Source of the DNA: Ignavibacteria bacterium
Lineage (GTDB): Bacteria > Bacteroidota > Ignavibacteria > UBA10030 > UBA6906
Direction of reading: 5' to 3'
NCBI GenBank assembly: GCA_029859455.1
Contig: JAOUDE010000031.1
Span: 1 to 13,468, forward strand
Length of the DNA: 13,468 nt
Shown here piece by piece: positions 7,052 through 13,230 of the stretch (position 1 is the stretch's first letter; every line of letters begins with the position of its first letter). A program made the translations under genes and the position numbers. Below the pieces are notes generated by a model that saw only the letters and a program-made list of their open reading frames with translations, was not told where the DNA came from and searched no databases.

Positions 7052-8167
7052 TTAATTCGTGAGCCTGACCGGCATCACCAGCATCAGAACGTCTGATCCG
7101 TTCTCCGCATCCGGCACAAGGAGTCCGGCGCGGGTCGGTGAGCTGAATCTGAACGAGACCGTTTCCGCCTCCAGATGCGTCAGCATCTCAACGACGTAAT
7201 GAGCATTGAATCCGATCTCCATCTCACCGCCGTTGTAGCTGCATGGGACTGTTTCGTGAGCCTCGCCGCCGAAATCAACATCCTGAGCACGAACCGTGAG
7301 CGTCCCCTCCTTCAACCCTAATCTGATGTGGTGATTCGATGCGCTGGAATAGAGCGCCACGCGCCGGAGCGCCGAGAGTATCAGCTCCCGGTTCACGGAC
7401 ATCACCATTTCATTGTCTGTCGGAATAACACTCTCATAACTTGGATATGTCTCATCAATCAACCTGGAGAGGATCACATTCCTGCCAAAGGCGAACCGGA
7501 TGAATTTCTCGCTGATACCAATTGTCGCAGATCCGCCTTCGAGTGTTTTCGAAAGAATCTGGAGTGCTTTCGCGGGAACGATAATATTCCTCTTCAGAGA
7601 TCCTTTCGAGGCGAGCCTTCGTGTATAACGGACAAGCCGGTGCCCGTCCGTCGACACCGCCCGTAATTCATTCCCTTTTGATTCAAACAACACTCCCATC
7701 ATTGCAGGACGTAACTCGTCTGTACTGACCGCGAATGTGGTATGCTGAATAATTTTTCTCAACTCCGAACAATCAACATCGACTTCTTCCCCTGCTTTGA
7801 ATGCCGGGATCGAAGGAAACTCTTTTGCGTCCTCACCACTGAGATTGAACTCCCCGTTCTTTGTTGTAATCATCACCTTGTTTCTTGACTGGTCTGACGC
7901 TATCACAGGATTGCTGTCGGCCGGAAGCGCCCGGACCGTATCAATCATCCTCTTGGCCGGAATCGCTATCGATCCATCAGTCTTCCCCTTGACATCCATA
8001 CTCGTCGTGAATGAAACCTCCAGGTCTGTCGCCGTAATGGTGAGATTGTTTCCACTCAGGTCAAAGAGGAAGTCTTCCAGGATCGGCGTTGGTGACTTGC
8101 TGGGAATGACACCACCAACCCTGCCCAGAGCTCGTTGCAATTCGGTTGTATCAGCGGTGAATTTCAT
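7052..8167 (-). CDS. dnaN: DNA polymerase III beta subunit (sliding clamp)
   Basis: This is the ring-shaped processivity clamp that tethers polymerase III and other clamp-binding proteins to DNA. In 371 residues it has three repeated domains of about 120 residues. Recognisable elements are MKFTADTTELQRAL, TATDLEVSF, STDGHRLVRYTR in domain II, RLIDETYPSYESVIP, and the C-terminal VMPVRL motif next to the protein-binding pocket. AAGGAG at 8175-8180 lies 7 nt before the ATG, the clearest ribosome-binding site in the leftward block. The gene is separated from dnaA by 416 bp, so it probably has its own promoter, although I could not assign one confidently. Confidence 0.98.
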   Translation of the reverse strand: MKFTADTTELQRALGRVGGVIPSKSPTPILEDFLFDLSGNNLTITATDLEVSFTTSMDVKGKTDGSIAIPAKRMIDTVRALPADSNPVIASDQSRNKVMITTKNGEFNLSGEDAKEFPSIPAFKAGEEVDVDCSELRKIIQHTTFAVSTDELRPAMMGVLFESKGNELRAVSTDGHRLVRYTRRLASKGSLKRNIIVPAKALQILSKTLEGGSATIGISEKFIRFAFGRNVILSRLIDETYPSYESVIPTDNEMVMSVNRELILSALRRVALYSSASNHHIRLGLKEGTLTVRAQDVDFGGEAHETVPCSYNGGEMEIGFNAHYVVEMLTHLEAETVSFRFSSPTRAGLLVPDAENGSDVLMLVMPVRLTN

Positions 8168-8583
8168 TGGGGAGCTCCTTGAAGTATGCTAAAACGTTGA
8201 AATTTAACCATTTCCGGTGAGAAATGCCACATTCTGGAACTGCGTCATCCTTGCAATGTTCAATTCTGAGTCCGGAGTTTCCCTTAATCTCCGAACTCCG
8301 CGATGCGGTAGATAACAATATCTCTTAATCTCAAATAGTAAAAGAGGTTATAAGTGTGTTGACAACTGCCGGAAGAAAGGATTTTTGGTTCGGAACGAGC
8401 GACTCATGTTGTTCTTCCCGCAATCCAGCTCAAGTGACAGGTTAGGGGGAGTGCTGGTGGATAGCGGGATGGGCTGCCCACATCCAACCGTAGTATCGTT
8501 GGAATTCCACCTCCCTGTGAGAACTTCCAAACATCCTTCCCACAGCAATTCACACGTCATACCATCTCTCATGTGGATTCTCA
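8168..8583. other. dnaA-dnaN intergenic region, candidate second part of oriC
   Basis: No convincing gene lies in these 416 bp. An AT-rich stretch (about 8308-8356) is flanked by TGTTGACAA (8357-8365), the reverse complement of TTGTCAACA, one change from the TTATCAACA boxes upstream of dnaA. Weaker box-like sites are GGTGGATAG (8456-8464) and TGTGGATTC (8572-8580), each two changes from TGTGGATAA. An inverted repeat CGGAGTT/AACTCCG (8273-8279, 8294-8300) lies in the likely dnaN leader. A dnaN promoter should be here; a loose TTGTCA to TACTAT pair with 19-bp spacing on the minus strand is the best I found and is not convincing. Confidence 0.5.
8333..8344 (+). other. Candidate DnaA-trio array
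   Basis: Read 5' to 3' on the plus strand, AAA-TAG-TAA-AAG gives four successive triplets fitting the DnaA-trio rule (3'-(G/A)A(T/A)-5', so 5'-(T/A)A(G/A)-3'). They run toward the DnaA-box complement TGTTGACAA at 8357-8365. Strand and order match the Bacillus subtilis unwinding element, where the trio lies between box and AT-rich DNA in the dnaA-dnaN gap. The 12-nt spacer is longer than the short GC-rich spacer in B. subtilis, and the box is imperfect. The motif is short, so chance is possible. Confidence 0.4.
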
Positions 8584-10038
8584 TCAAATCCTTCCAAGGA
8601 GATCAAGTTTGCGGCGGACCTGCTGGACATTGGCGTTGAACTTCTGATCGATCTTCATCTGATCTTCAACAGACTGGTAAGCATGAATGACGGTACTGTG
8701 GTCCCTTCCTCCAAAATGAAGTCCGATCGTCTTCAAGGAAGAGTTGGTCAGTTCTTTTGAAAGGTACATGGCAATCTGGCGGGCGGTGACCACCTCCTGC
8801 TTTCGCGTTTTTGCGCGGATCAGGTCTTCCGGCAGAGAAAAATACTCACAGACGACCCTCTGAATCTCTTCGATTGTGATGGGAGACCGGATTTCACCGA
8901 CAACCGTTCGGACAACCTCGCGTGCGAGATCCACCGTTATCTGCCGGCCCTCCAGAGATGCTTTTGCAAGAAGAGAGATGAGGCAGCCCTCGAGCTCCCT
9001 GATGTTCGATGTGACATTGACAGCGATGCACTCGATAACATCCTGCGGAATATCAATTCCATCCTCTTCAGACTTCAGCCTGAGGATAGCGATTCTTGTT
9101 TCGAGGTCAGGCGGCTGAATGTCTGCCGTCAGGCCCCACTGGAACCGTGACAGGAGTCGGTCATCGAGCCCCTTCAGCTCCTTTGGCGGACGGTCGGAAG
9201 AAAGGACAATCTGCTTTCCGATCTGATGCAATTCGTTGAACGTATGAAAGAAATTATCCTGGGTCTTCTCTTTGCCTGAAAAAAACTGGATGTCATCGAC
9301 GATCAGGATGTCCATGCTTCGGTAGAAGCTGGAGAAGTCATTGATTCGGTCGCTTTGGATTGCATCCACAAATTCTATGGTAAATTTCTCGCTCGAAACA
9401 TAGATGACCCGCTTCGCCTTCTTTGTTGCGAGCGCGCTGTTCCCGATCGCCTGGATCAGATGGGTTTTCCCCAGTCCGGTTCCGCCGTAAATGACCAGAG
9501 GATTGAAGGAGGTTCCGCCCGGGTTGTTCGACACGGCGGACGCGGCGGCCCTGGCAAGCTGGTTACTCTCACCCTTGATGAAGTTCTCGAATGTATAGCG
9601 CTGGTTCAGGAACGTCTCAACGCGGACCACTTCTTTCTGGCTGCCTGATGGGGGGTCGGGGCCTCTGAATGACCTGGGCTGGGAGGGATAGGAAATCTCA
9701 GCCCTCGGTGGATCTGCCGCCATGGCCCGGTAATCAAACTCCAGCTCAGGCTCCTCAGTTTTGATGGAATACTCGAGGCTCGATTCGCGCCCGAGAACCC
9801 GGGAAACCGTCGACTGAAGAACCCCCTCGTAATGCTCCTCCAGCCAGTCGTAAAAGAACTGGCTCGGCACCTGGAGGGTGAGTTTCCGGCCGCTCAGCCC
9901 GAGAGGGTGTATCGGCTCGAACCATGTCTTGTAGCTTTGGGTGTTGACTGCTTCTTTGATGAGGTCGAGGCAGGCGGCCCATACAAATCGGGCCTGTTCT
10001 ACCTCGGTAGGCTGTTGTTGCTGTGCTGTTTCCTGCAT
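8584..10038 (-). CDS. dnaA: Chromosomal replication initiator DnaA
   Basis: This AAA+ initiator binds DnaA boxes and melts oriC; 484 residues. Domain I spans about residues 15-95 (WFEPIHPLGL, FFYDWLEEHY). A Pro/Ser-rich linker, domain II, covers about 100-140. Domain III holds Walker A GGTGLGKT (185-192), Walker B with Asp248-Asp249 in LIVDDIQFF, and a sensor 2-type SNIRELEG. Domain IV ends with the box-binding signature GGRDHSTVIHA (443-453). The ATG at 10038 lacks a Shine-Dalgarno sequence, and no better in-frame start lies upstream. A TTATCAACA box sits about 60 bp before the start, and a sigma70-like promoter lies at 10325-10353, suggesting autoregulation by DnaA. Confidence 0.98.
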   Translation of the reverse strand: MQETAQQQQPTEVEQARFVWAACLDLIKEAVNTQSYKTWFEPIHPLGLSGRKLTLQVPSQFFYDWLEEHYEGVLQSTVSRVLGRESSLEYSIKTEEPELEFDYRAMAADPPRAEISYPSQPRSFRGPDPPSGSQKEVVRVETFLNQRYTFENFIKGESNQLARAAASAVSNNPGGTSFNPLVIYGGTGLGKTHLIQAIGNSALATKKAKRVIYVSSEKFTIEFVDAIQSDRINDFSSFYRSMDILIVDDIQFFSGKEKTQDNFFHTFNELHQIGKQIVLSSDRPPKELKGLDDRLLSRFQWGLTADIQPPDLETRIAILRLKSEEDGIDIPQDVIECIAVNVTSNIRELEGCLISLLAKASLEGRQITVDLAREVVRTVVGEIRSPITIEEIQRVVCEYFSLPEDLIRAKTRKQEVVTARQIAMYLSKELTNSSLKTIGLHFGGRDHSTVIHAYQSVEDQMKIDQKFNANVQQVRRKLDLLGRI

Positions 10039-10095
10039 GCGGGATGGCGGAGAAAGTAGTGAAGTGGACCGGTTGCCAACATGGCGTCCACAAAG

Positions 10096-10104
10096 TTATC
10101 AACA
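10096..10104 (+). promoter_or_regulatory. DnaA box TTATCAACA (1)
   Basis: An exact TTATCAACA, one change from the E. coli consensus TTATCCACA. It is the box closest to dnaA, about 58 bp before the start codon, where binding would be expected to repress or tune dnaA transcription. Confidence 0.8.
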
Positions 10105-10147
10105 TCGACGAAGGGTCACTGAGACCGACACAACCGTAATCCAACTG

Positions 10148-10156
10148 TTATCAACA
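10148..10156 (+). promoter_or_regulatory. DnaA box TTATCAACA (2), inside a palindrome
   Basis: The exact box lies within CTGTTATCAACAG (10145-10157), where CTGTT and AACAG form a perfect inverted repeat around ATC. It is 52 bp from box 1 and on the same strand. Confidence 0.8.
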
Positions 10157-10224
10157 GACACGAGGATCCCTGGTTGGACCGTAAGCCCCTTAAAATCAAT
10201 CGGTTACAAGAAATCGACTACTGG

Positions 10225-10233
10225 TTACCCACA
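10225..10233 (+). promoter_or_regulatory. Variant DnaA box TTACCCACA
   Basis: It differs from TTATCCACA at one position and has the same orientation as the neighbouring boxes. Probably a lower-affinity site. Confidence 0.5.
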
Positions 10234-10279
10234 GTGAGGCGTGCCCTTGAGAAGGATGCCCCGGAGGTTCCGGCTGGCG

Positions 10280-10298
10280 TGTTGACAAGTTATCAACA
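10280..10298. promoter_or_regulatory. Back-to-back DnaA boxes (3), inverted pair
   Basis: TGTTGACAA (10280-10288, minus-strand TTGTCAACA) and an exact plus-strand TTATCAACA (10290-10298) are separated by one base. The outer TGTTGA and TCAACA form an inverted repeat. Paired, oppositely oriented boxes could seat two DnaA protomers facing each other. Confidence 0.7.
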
Positions 10299-10324
10299 AC
10301 GTGTCGCGTGGCTGACCCTGATGG

Positions 10325-10353
10325 ATTATACTACACCGCTGGAATGATAGCAA
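10325..10353 (-). promoter_or_regulatory. Sigma70-type promoter directed at dnaA
   Basis: On the minus strand TTGCTA (10353-10348, 4 of 6 to TTGACA) is followed after exactly 17 bp by a perfect TATAAT (10330-10325). The predicted start near 10318 gives a leader of about 280 nt before the dnaA ATG, and transcription would pass through all the DnaA boxes. This is the best promoter match in the gap. If the organism uses the Bacteroidetes-type -7/-33 consensus instead, the match may be fortuitous. Confidence 0.6.
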
Positions 10354-10387
10354 GGGAAAAATCCAGTCCACCGATCTTATTCTTTTC

Positions 10388-10416
10388 TTGTTTGTCTCTC
10401 CCCTGTTTCGTACATT
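10388..10416 (+). promoter_or_regulatory. Weak candidate promoter for rpmH
   Basis: TTGTTT (10388-10393) and TACATT (10411-10416) are separated by 17 bp on the plus strand, matching the sigma70 consensus at 3 of 6 and 4 of 6 positions. It would start transcription about 85-90 nt before rpmH. Position is sensible; sequence support is modest. Confidence 0.3.
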
Positions 10417-10509
10417 TTCTCTTACCTCAGAATGTGATTTTTTCGCTCCCCAGTCCTCTTCCGGGGGCGATAATTCCAGGATTTCCAAGTTTGATGAAGG
10501 ACAGTCTCG

Positions 10510-10656
10510 ATGAAGAGAACGTTTCAGCCGCACAATCGAAAGAGACGAAACGCCCATGGTTTTCGTGCAAGAATGGCGACCAAGAACGGCCGAAGGGTCC
10601 TTGCCAACCGCCGCGCGAAGGGTCGCCATAAGCTCACTGTGAGCGACGAGCGCTGA
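10510..10656 (+). CDS. rpmH: Large ribosomal subunit protein bL34
   Basis: This 48-residue, highly basic protein of the 50S subunit begins MKRTFQPHNRKRRNAHGF and continues with RARMATKNGRRVLA and the C-terminal KLTVSDER, the complete L34 pattern. The ATG at 10510 is preceded by AAGGA 8 nt upstream. It ends 13 nt before rnpA, the near-universal rpmH-rnpA pairing that couples a ribosomal protein to the RNase P protein. It is short enough to be missed by automatic ORF length cut-offs. Confidence 0.97.
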   Translation: MKRTFQPHNRKRRNAHGFRARMATKNGRRVLANRRAKGRHKLTVSDER

Positions 10657-10669
10657 TCGTTGAAGCATA

Positions 10670-11059
10670 GTGGTCAAGCCGGGAGTTCTTCGGGGTCGCA
10701 CGGAGTTCAGGCTGGTCCTCACGCAGGGAAAGCGACTGTACGGGAAGCAGCTTCGGGCTGCGTATCTCTCTGCTGACGGACCGGGGGAACCGGCCAGGGT
10801 CGGGATTTCAGTTCCCCGAAGAATTGGAAATGCTGTAACCCGCAACAGAGCCAGGAGGTTGATCCGTGAAGCGGTGAGGGCTGAGGCGGCAGAAATCCTG
10901 GAAGACCTTCGTGACTCGGAATCCCGCATCGACATTCTCCTCAGCTTCTCGCCACCGAAGGATGTACCGCTCGACAGGATGTCCCTCCGAGACTTTCTAC
11001 CCGATGTCAGAAAATTGTTCATGCTCATAGCCGACAGGACAATCCGAAGCAACAAATGA
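10670..11059 (+). CDS. rnpA: Ribonuclease P protein component
   Basis: This is the protein cofactor of RNase P, which helps the catalytic RNA bind and cleave the 5' leader of pre-tRNAs. In 129 residues it has LRGRTEF (7-13), VGISVPRRIG (44-53) and the signature around RNR at residues 58-60 followed by RRLIREAVR. The start is GTG at 10670; an in-frame TGA at 10661-10663 rules out an earlier start, and no alternative follows before the conserved LRGR motif. The N-terminus is short compared with many RnpA proteins. The stop overlaps the yidD start (ATGA at 11056-11059). Confidence 0.95.
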   Translation: MVKPGVLRGRTEFRLVLTQGKRLYGKQLRAAYLSADGPGEPARVGISVPRRIGNAVTRNRARRLIREAVRAEAAEILEDLRDSESRIDILLSFSPPKDVPLDRMSLRDFLPDVRKLFMLIADRTIRSNK

Positions 11060-11262
11060 AACGCTTATTGATTGGAACCATACGACTGTATCAACTTACA
11101 ATCTCGCCGTTATTCGCCGGATCGTGCCGCTTCCATCCCTCCTGCTCGCAGTATGCCATTGATGCGATGAACAAGTACGGTGCAGCCAGTGGGACCGTCC
11201 GATCAATCAAGCGGCTTTTCCGTTGTCATCCGTTTAACCCGGGCGGAGTTGACCCGGCCTGA
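11056..11262 (+). CDS. yidD: YidD, membrane protein insertion efficiency factor
   Basis: This small (68 residues) DUF37 protein works with YidC at the inner membrane. The full pattern is present: IRLYQLTISPLF, then SCRFHPSCSQYA with conserved cysteines at about 24 and 30, a NKYG motif, and RCHPFNPGGVDP at the C-terminus. An amphipathic N-terminal segment likely lies along the membrane. Its start overlaps the rnpA stop by 4 bases. The context AAGCAACAA before the ATG is repeated exactly in front of yidC. Confidence 0.96.
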   Translation: MKRLLIGTIRLYQLTISPLFAGSCRFHPSCSQYAIDAMNKYGAASGTVRSIKRLFRCHPFNPGGVDPA

Positions 11263-11313
11263 ATCAGCACCACCTGATCAGTTACTCTCACCAGACCTGA
11301 ATCAAAGCAACAA

Positions 11314-13110
11314 ATGGGAAAACAAGAAACATTAGGATTTATTCTTATCGGCGTCGTTCTGATCGTGTGGATGTGGATGAATGCTCCCCCGCCGCCTGAA
11401 CCCGGAACCGGGGTCCAGGCTGACACGAGTTCAGAGCCGGCGAGCCGGCCTCCGGAACAACAGGTGCAGCAGCCCCCCTCCCCTGCCCGGCCGGCAACAC
11501 CGACCATCGATTCTCTTGGCGTCTATTTTTCACACCTTGCCGAAGGCAAGGAAGCGACCATGACGATCAGGACCGATCTCTACACGGCCGAGGTAACAAC
11601 GCATGGCGGCCAGCTGCGAAAGTGGGAGCTTTCAAACTTTGAGACATGGGACGGCTTCCCCGTGCAGATGGTTGATCCTGACTATGGAAGAGACTTCGCC
11701 CTGCTGTTTCTCTCCAGGGATGGAAAAGAAATACGGACGTCAAACCTTTTCTTCACCTCCAACTATCATCCCCGGGCGACCGTTGAGCTGAGAAACCGCG
11801 AGAGCCACACGGTGGTCTTTACCCTGCCGATCTCTTCCACCCAGAGGATCGTCAAGAAGATGACCTTCCGCAACGAATCGTACGGGTGCGACGTGGAGAT
11901 CGAGCTCCACAACCTCGGTGACGTGATCGCGAACTACGAGTACCATGTCGTGTGGGAGTCGGGTATCCGTTACGCTGAGCATAACAGCGTTGATGAATCG
12001 TCCTATGCGACCTCGTATGTCCTGTCCGGTGGTGAGCTGATCGACATTGAAGCAGAGTCCTTTGAGGAGAAGACACGGAGAGACATCAACGGTTCGGTGG
12101 AATGGGTAGCCGCTCGCAATAAGTATTTTGCCGTCGCGATGATACCGGGAAAGAGCGAGAGTCAGGGCGCTCTCGTAGAGGGCCTCAAGGAGCACCGGCC
12201 GGACAACGGGGTCGTCGAACGGTACTCGCTGAATCTGAAGATGCCGTTCCGGGGGGCGCCCAGCGAAGGCGCTGAGTTGACGCTGTTTCTGGGACCGCTT
12301 GACTTCGATGTCGTCTCTGACTATGGAGTCGGACTTGAACAGATCATGAGCCTCGGCGCGGCCTGGATTATCCGCCCGATTTCGGAATACGTCATGCTCC
12401 CTCTCTTTGGCCTGATCCACTTCTTTATCCCGAACTACGGTCTCGTGATCATCGTTTTCTCGCTCATCATCAAGGTTGTCCTGCACCCGCTCTCGAAGAC
12501 GTCGTTGAAGTCGATGAAGAAGATGCAGGCACTGCAGCCGATGATGACGGAGCTGCGCGAGAAACACAAGGATGATCCTGAAACAATGAACAAGGCAATC
12601 ATGAATCTGTACAAGGAGTATGGTGTGAACCCGGCGGCGGGTTGCCTCCCGATGCTCCTGCAGATGCCGATTCTCTTTGCACTCTATTCCGTGTTCCGGT
12701 CAGCCATCGAACTCCGCCAGGCCGGATTCTTCTGGTGGATTACCGACCTCTCCGTCCCCGATGTGGCGATCAAGCTTCCGTTCACGCTCCCGTTGATGGG
12801 CACCGATCAGCTGAGCGGCCTTGCTCTTGCGATGGGAATCACGATGTTCATTCAACAGAAAATGACTGTGACCGATCCTCGCCAGAAAGCGATGGTCTGG
12901 ATGATGCCGATCATGATGACTCTCCTTTTCAACAGCCTTCCATCAGGACTCAATCTGTATTATTTTGTCTTCAACCTCCTCTCGATTGGCCAGCAGCTCT
13001 GGATCAACAAGAAGGATGGGGATGAACCTCTTCGGAAAGTCCCGGCTAAGAAAAAATCAGGCGGACTGATGGGCAGGCTCACCAAGGATCTCCCGAAAGT
13101 CAGACGCTAG
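11314..13110 (+). CDS. yidC: Membrane protein insertase YidC
   Basis: YidC inserts and folds inner-membrane proteins, alone or with SecYEG. The 598-residue protein has the Gram-negative architecture. The first membrane segment is at about residues 6-23, then a Pro/Gln-rich linker (25-65). The large periplasmic domain runs to about residue 340. The Oxa1-type core with further membrane helices follows, including MLPLFGLIHFF, GLVIIVFSLIIKVVLHPL, GCLPMLLQMPILFALYSVF and ALAMGITMFIQQ. Lys387 in IIKVVLHPL occupies the place of the conserved hydrophilic-groove Arg. The C-terminal tail is basic, as expected for ribosome contact. The ATG at 11314 has no Shine-Dalgarno sequence. The 51-bp gap from yidD contains CCTGAATCA twice (11258, 11296). 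Confidence 0.98.
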   Translation: MGKQETLGFILIGVVLIVWMWMNAPPPPEPGTGVQADTSSEPASRPPEQQVQQPPSPARPATPTIDSLGVYFSHLAEGKEATMTIRTDLYTAEVTTHGGQLRKWELSNFETWDGFPVQMVDPDYGRDFALLFLSRDGKEIRTSNLFFTSNYHPRATVELRNRESHTVVFTLPISSTQRIVKKMTFRNESYGCDVEIELHNLGDVIANYEYHVVWESGIRYAEHNSVDESSYATSYVLSGGELIDIEAESFEEKTRRDINGSVEWVAARNKYFAVAMIPGKSESQGALVEGLKEHRPDNGVVERYSLNLKMPFRGAPSEGAELTLFLGPLDFDVVSDYGVGLEQIMSLGAAWIIRPISEYVMLPLFGLIHFFIPNYGLVIIVFSLIIKVVLHPLSKTSLKSMKKMQALQPMMTELREKHKDDPETMNKAIMNLYKEYGVNPAAGCLPMLLQMPILFALYSVFRSAIELRQAGFFWWITDLSVPDVAIKLPFTLPLMGTDQLSGLALAMGITMFIQQKMTVTDPRQKAMVWMMPIMMTLLFNSLPSGLNLYYFVFNLLSIGQQLWINKKDGDEPLRKVPAKKKSGGLMGRLTKDLPKVRR

Positions 13111-13137
13111 GGGCAACAACACTCTGCTTCGGCAGCG

Positions 13138-13167
13138 AGCCTGTGTGGACCCCGCACAGGCTTTTTT
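13138..13167 (+). terminator. Intrinsic terminator after yidC
   Basis: AGCCTGTG (13138-13145) pairs with CACAGGCT (13155-13162), and the final T of the stem begins a six-T run (13162-13167). A small CTGC-TTCG-GCAG hairpin with a stable tetraloop (13124-13135) lies just upstream. The whole structure is bracketed by GCAACAA (13113-13119) and TTGTTGC (13166-13172). It should end the rpmH-rnpA-yidD-yidC transcript. Confidence 0.88.
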
Positions 13168-13172
13168 GTTGC

Positions 13173-13189
13173 TTGCCGATCGCCGGCAA
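13173..13189. other. Small hairpin between yidC terminator and mnmE
   Basis: TTGCCG (13173-13178) and CGGCAA (13184-13189) form a 6-bp stem with a 5-nt loop. No T-run follows on the plus strand. It may stabilise the preceding 3' end or be incidental. Confidence 0.4.
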
Positions 13190-13230
13190 TCTTCGTAATT
13201 TTCGGATCGTCCTTATCGCCTGAGCCTCTG

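Larger units (their letters stand above)
10039..10509. other. Origin of replication region (oriC), DnaA-box cluster
   Basis: This 471-bp gene-free stretch separates the divergent dnaA and rpmH blocks. It contains three exact TTATCAACA boxes (10096, 10148, 10290). It also has a one-change variant TTACCCACA (10225-10233) and an inverted TGTTGACAA (10280-10288) next to the third box. A degenerate GCGTCCACA is at 10084-10092. AT-rich DNA lies around 10190-10215, and a pyrimidine-rich tract on the plus strand at about 10375-10445 could help unwinding. Gene context (dnaA, dnaN, recF, gyrB against rpmH, rnpA, yidC) is the classical bacterial oriC setting. The exact opening site is not proven. Confidence 0.85.

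Noticed and set aside
8348..8587. Minus-strand ORF of about 78 codons touching the dnaA stop codon (TGATG)
   Set aside because: The overlap looks like translational coupling, but the sequence has no recognisable motif, covers weak DnaA-box sites and ends by chance near 8348. I consider it non-coding unless conserved in relatives.
10282..10332. Plus-strand promoter using TTGACA (10282) or TATACT (10327)
   Set aside because: Each hexamer looks good alone, but they are 39 bp apart and neither has a partner at 16-18 bp. TTGACA is part of a DnaA box.
10308..10631. Plus-strand ORF of 107 codons across rpmH
   Set aside because: It overlaps rpmH in another frame and lacks any known motif; the L34 reading is certain.
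10225..11055. Minus-strand ORF of 276 codons opposite rpmH and rnpA
   Set aside because: It lies antisense to two certain genes, its product is Arg/Ser-rich without a recognisable domain, and it would run through the rpmH promoter region. It is a shadow frame.
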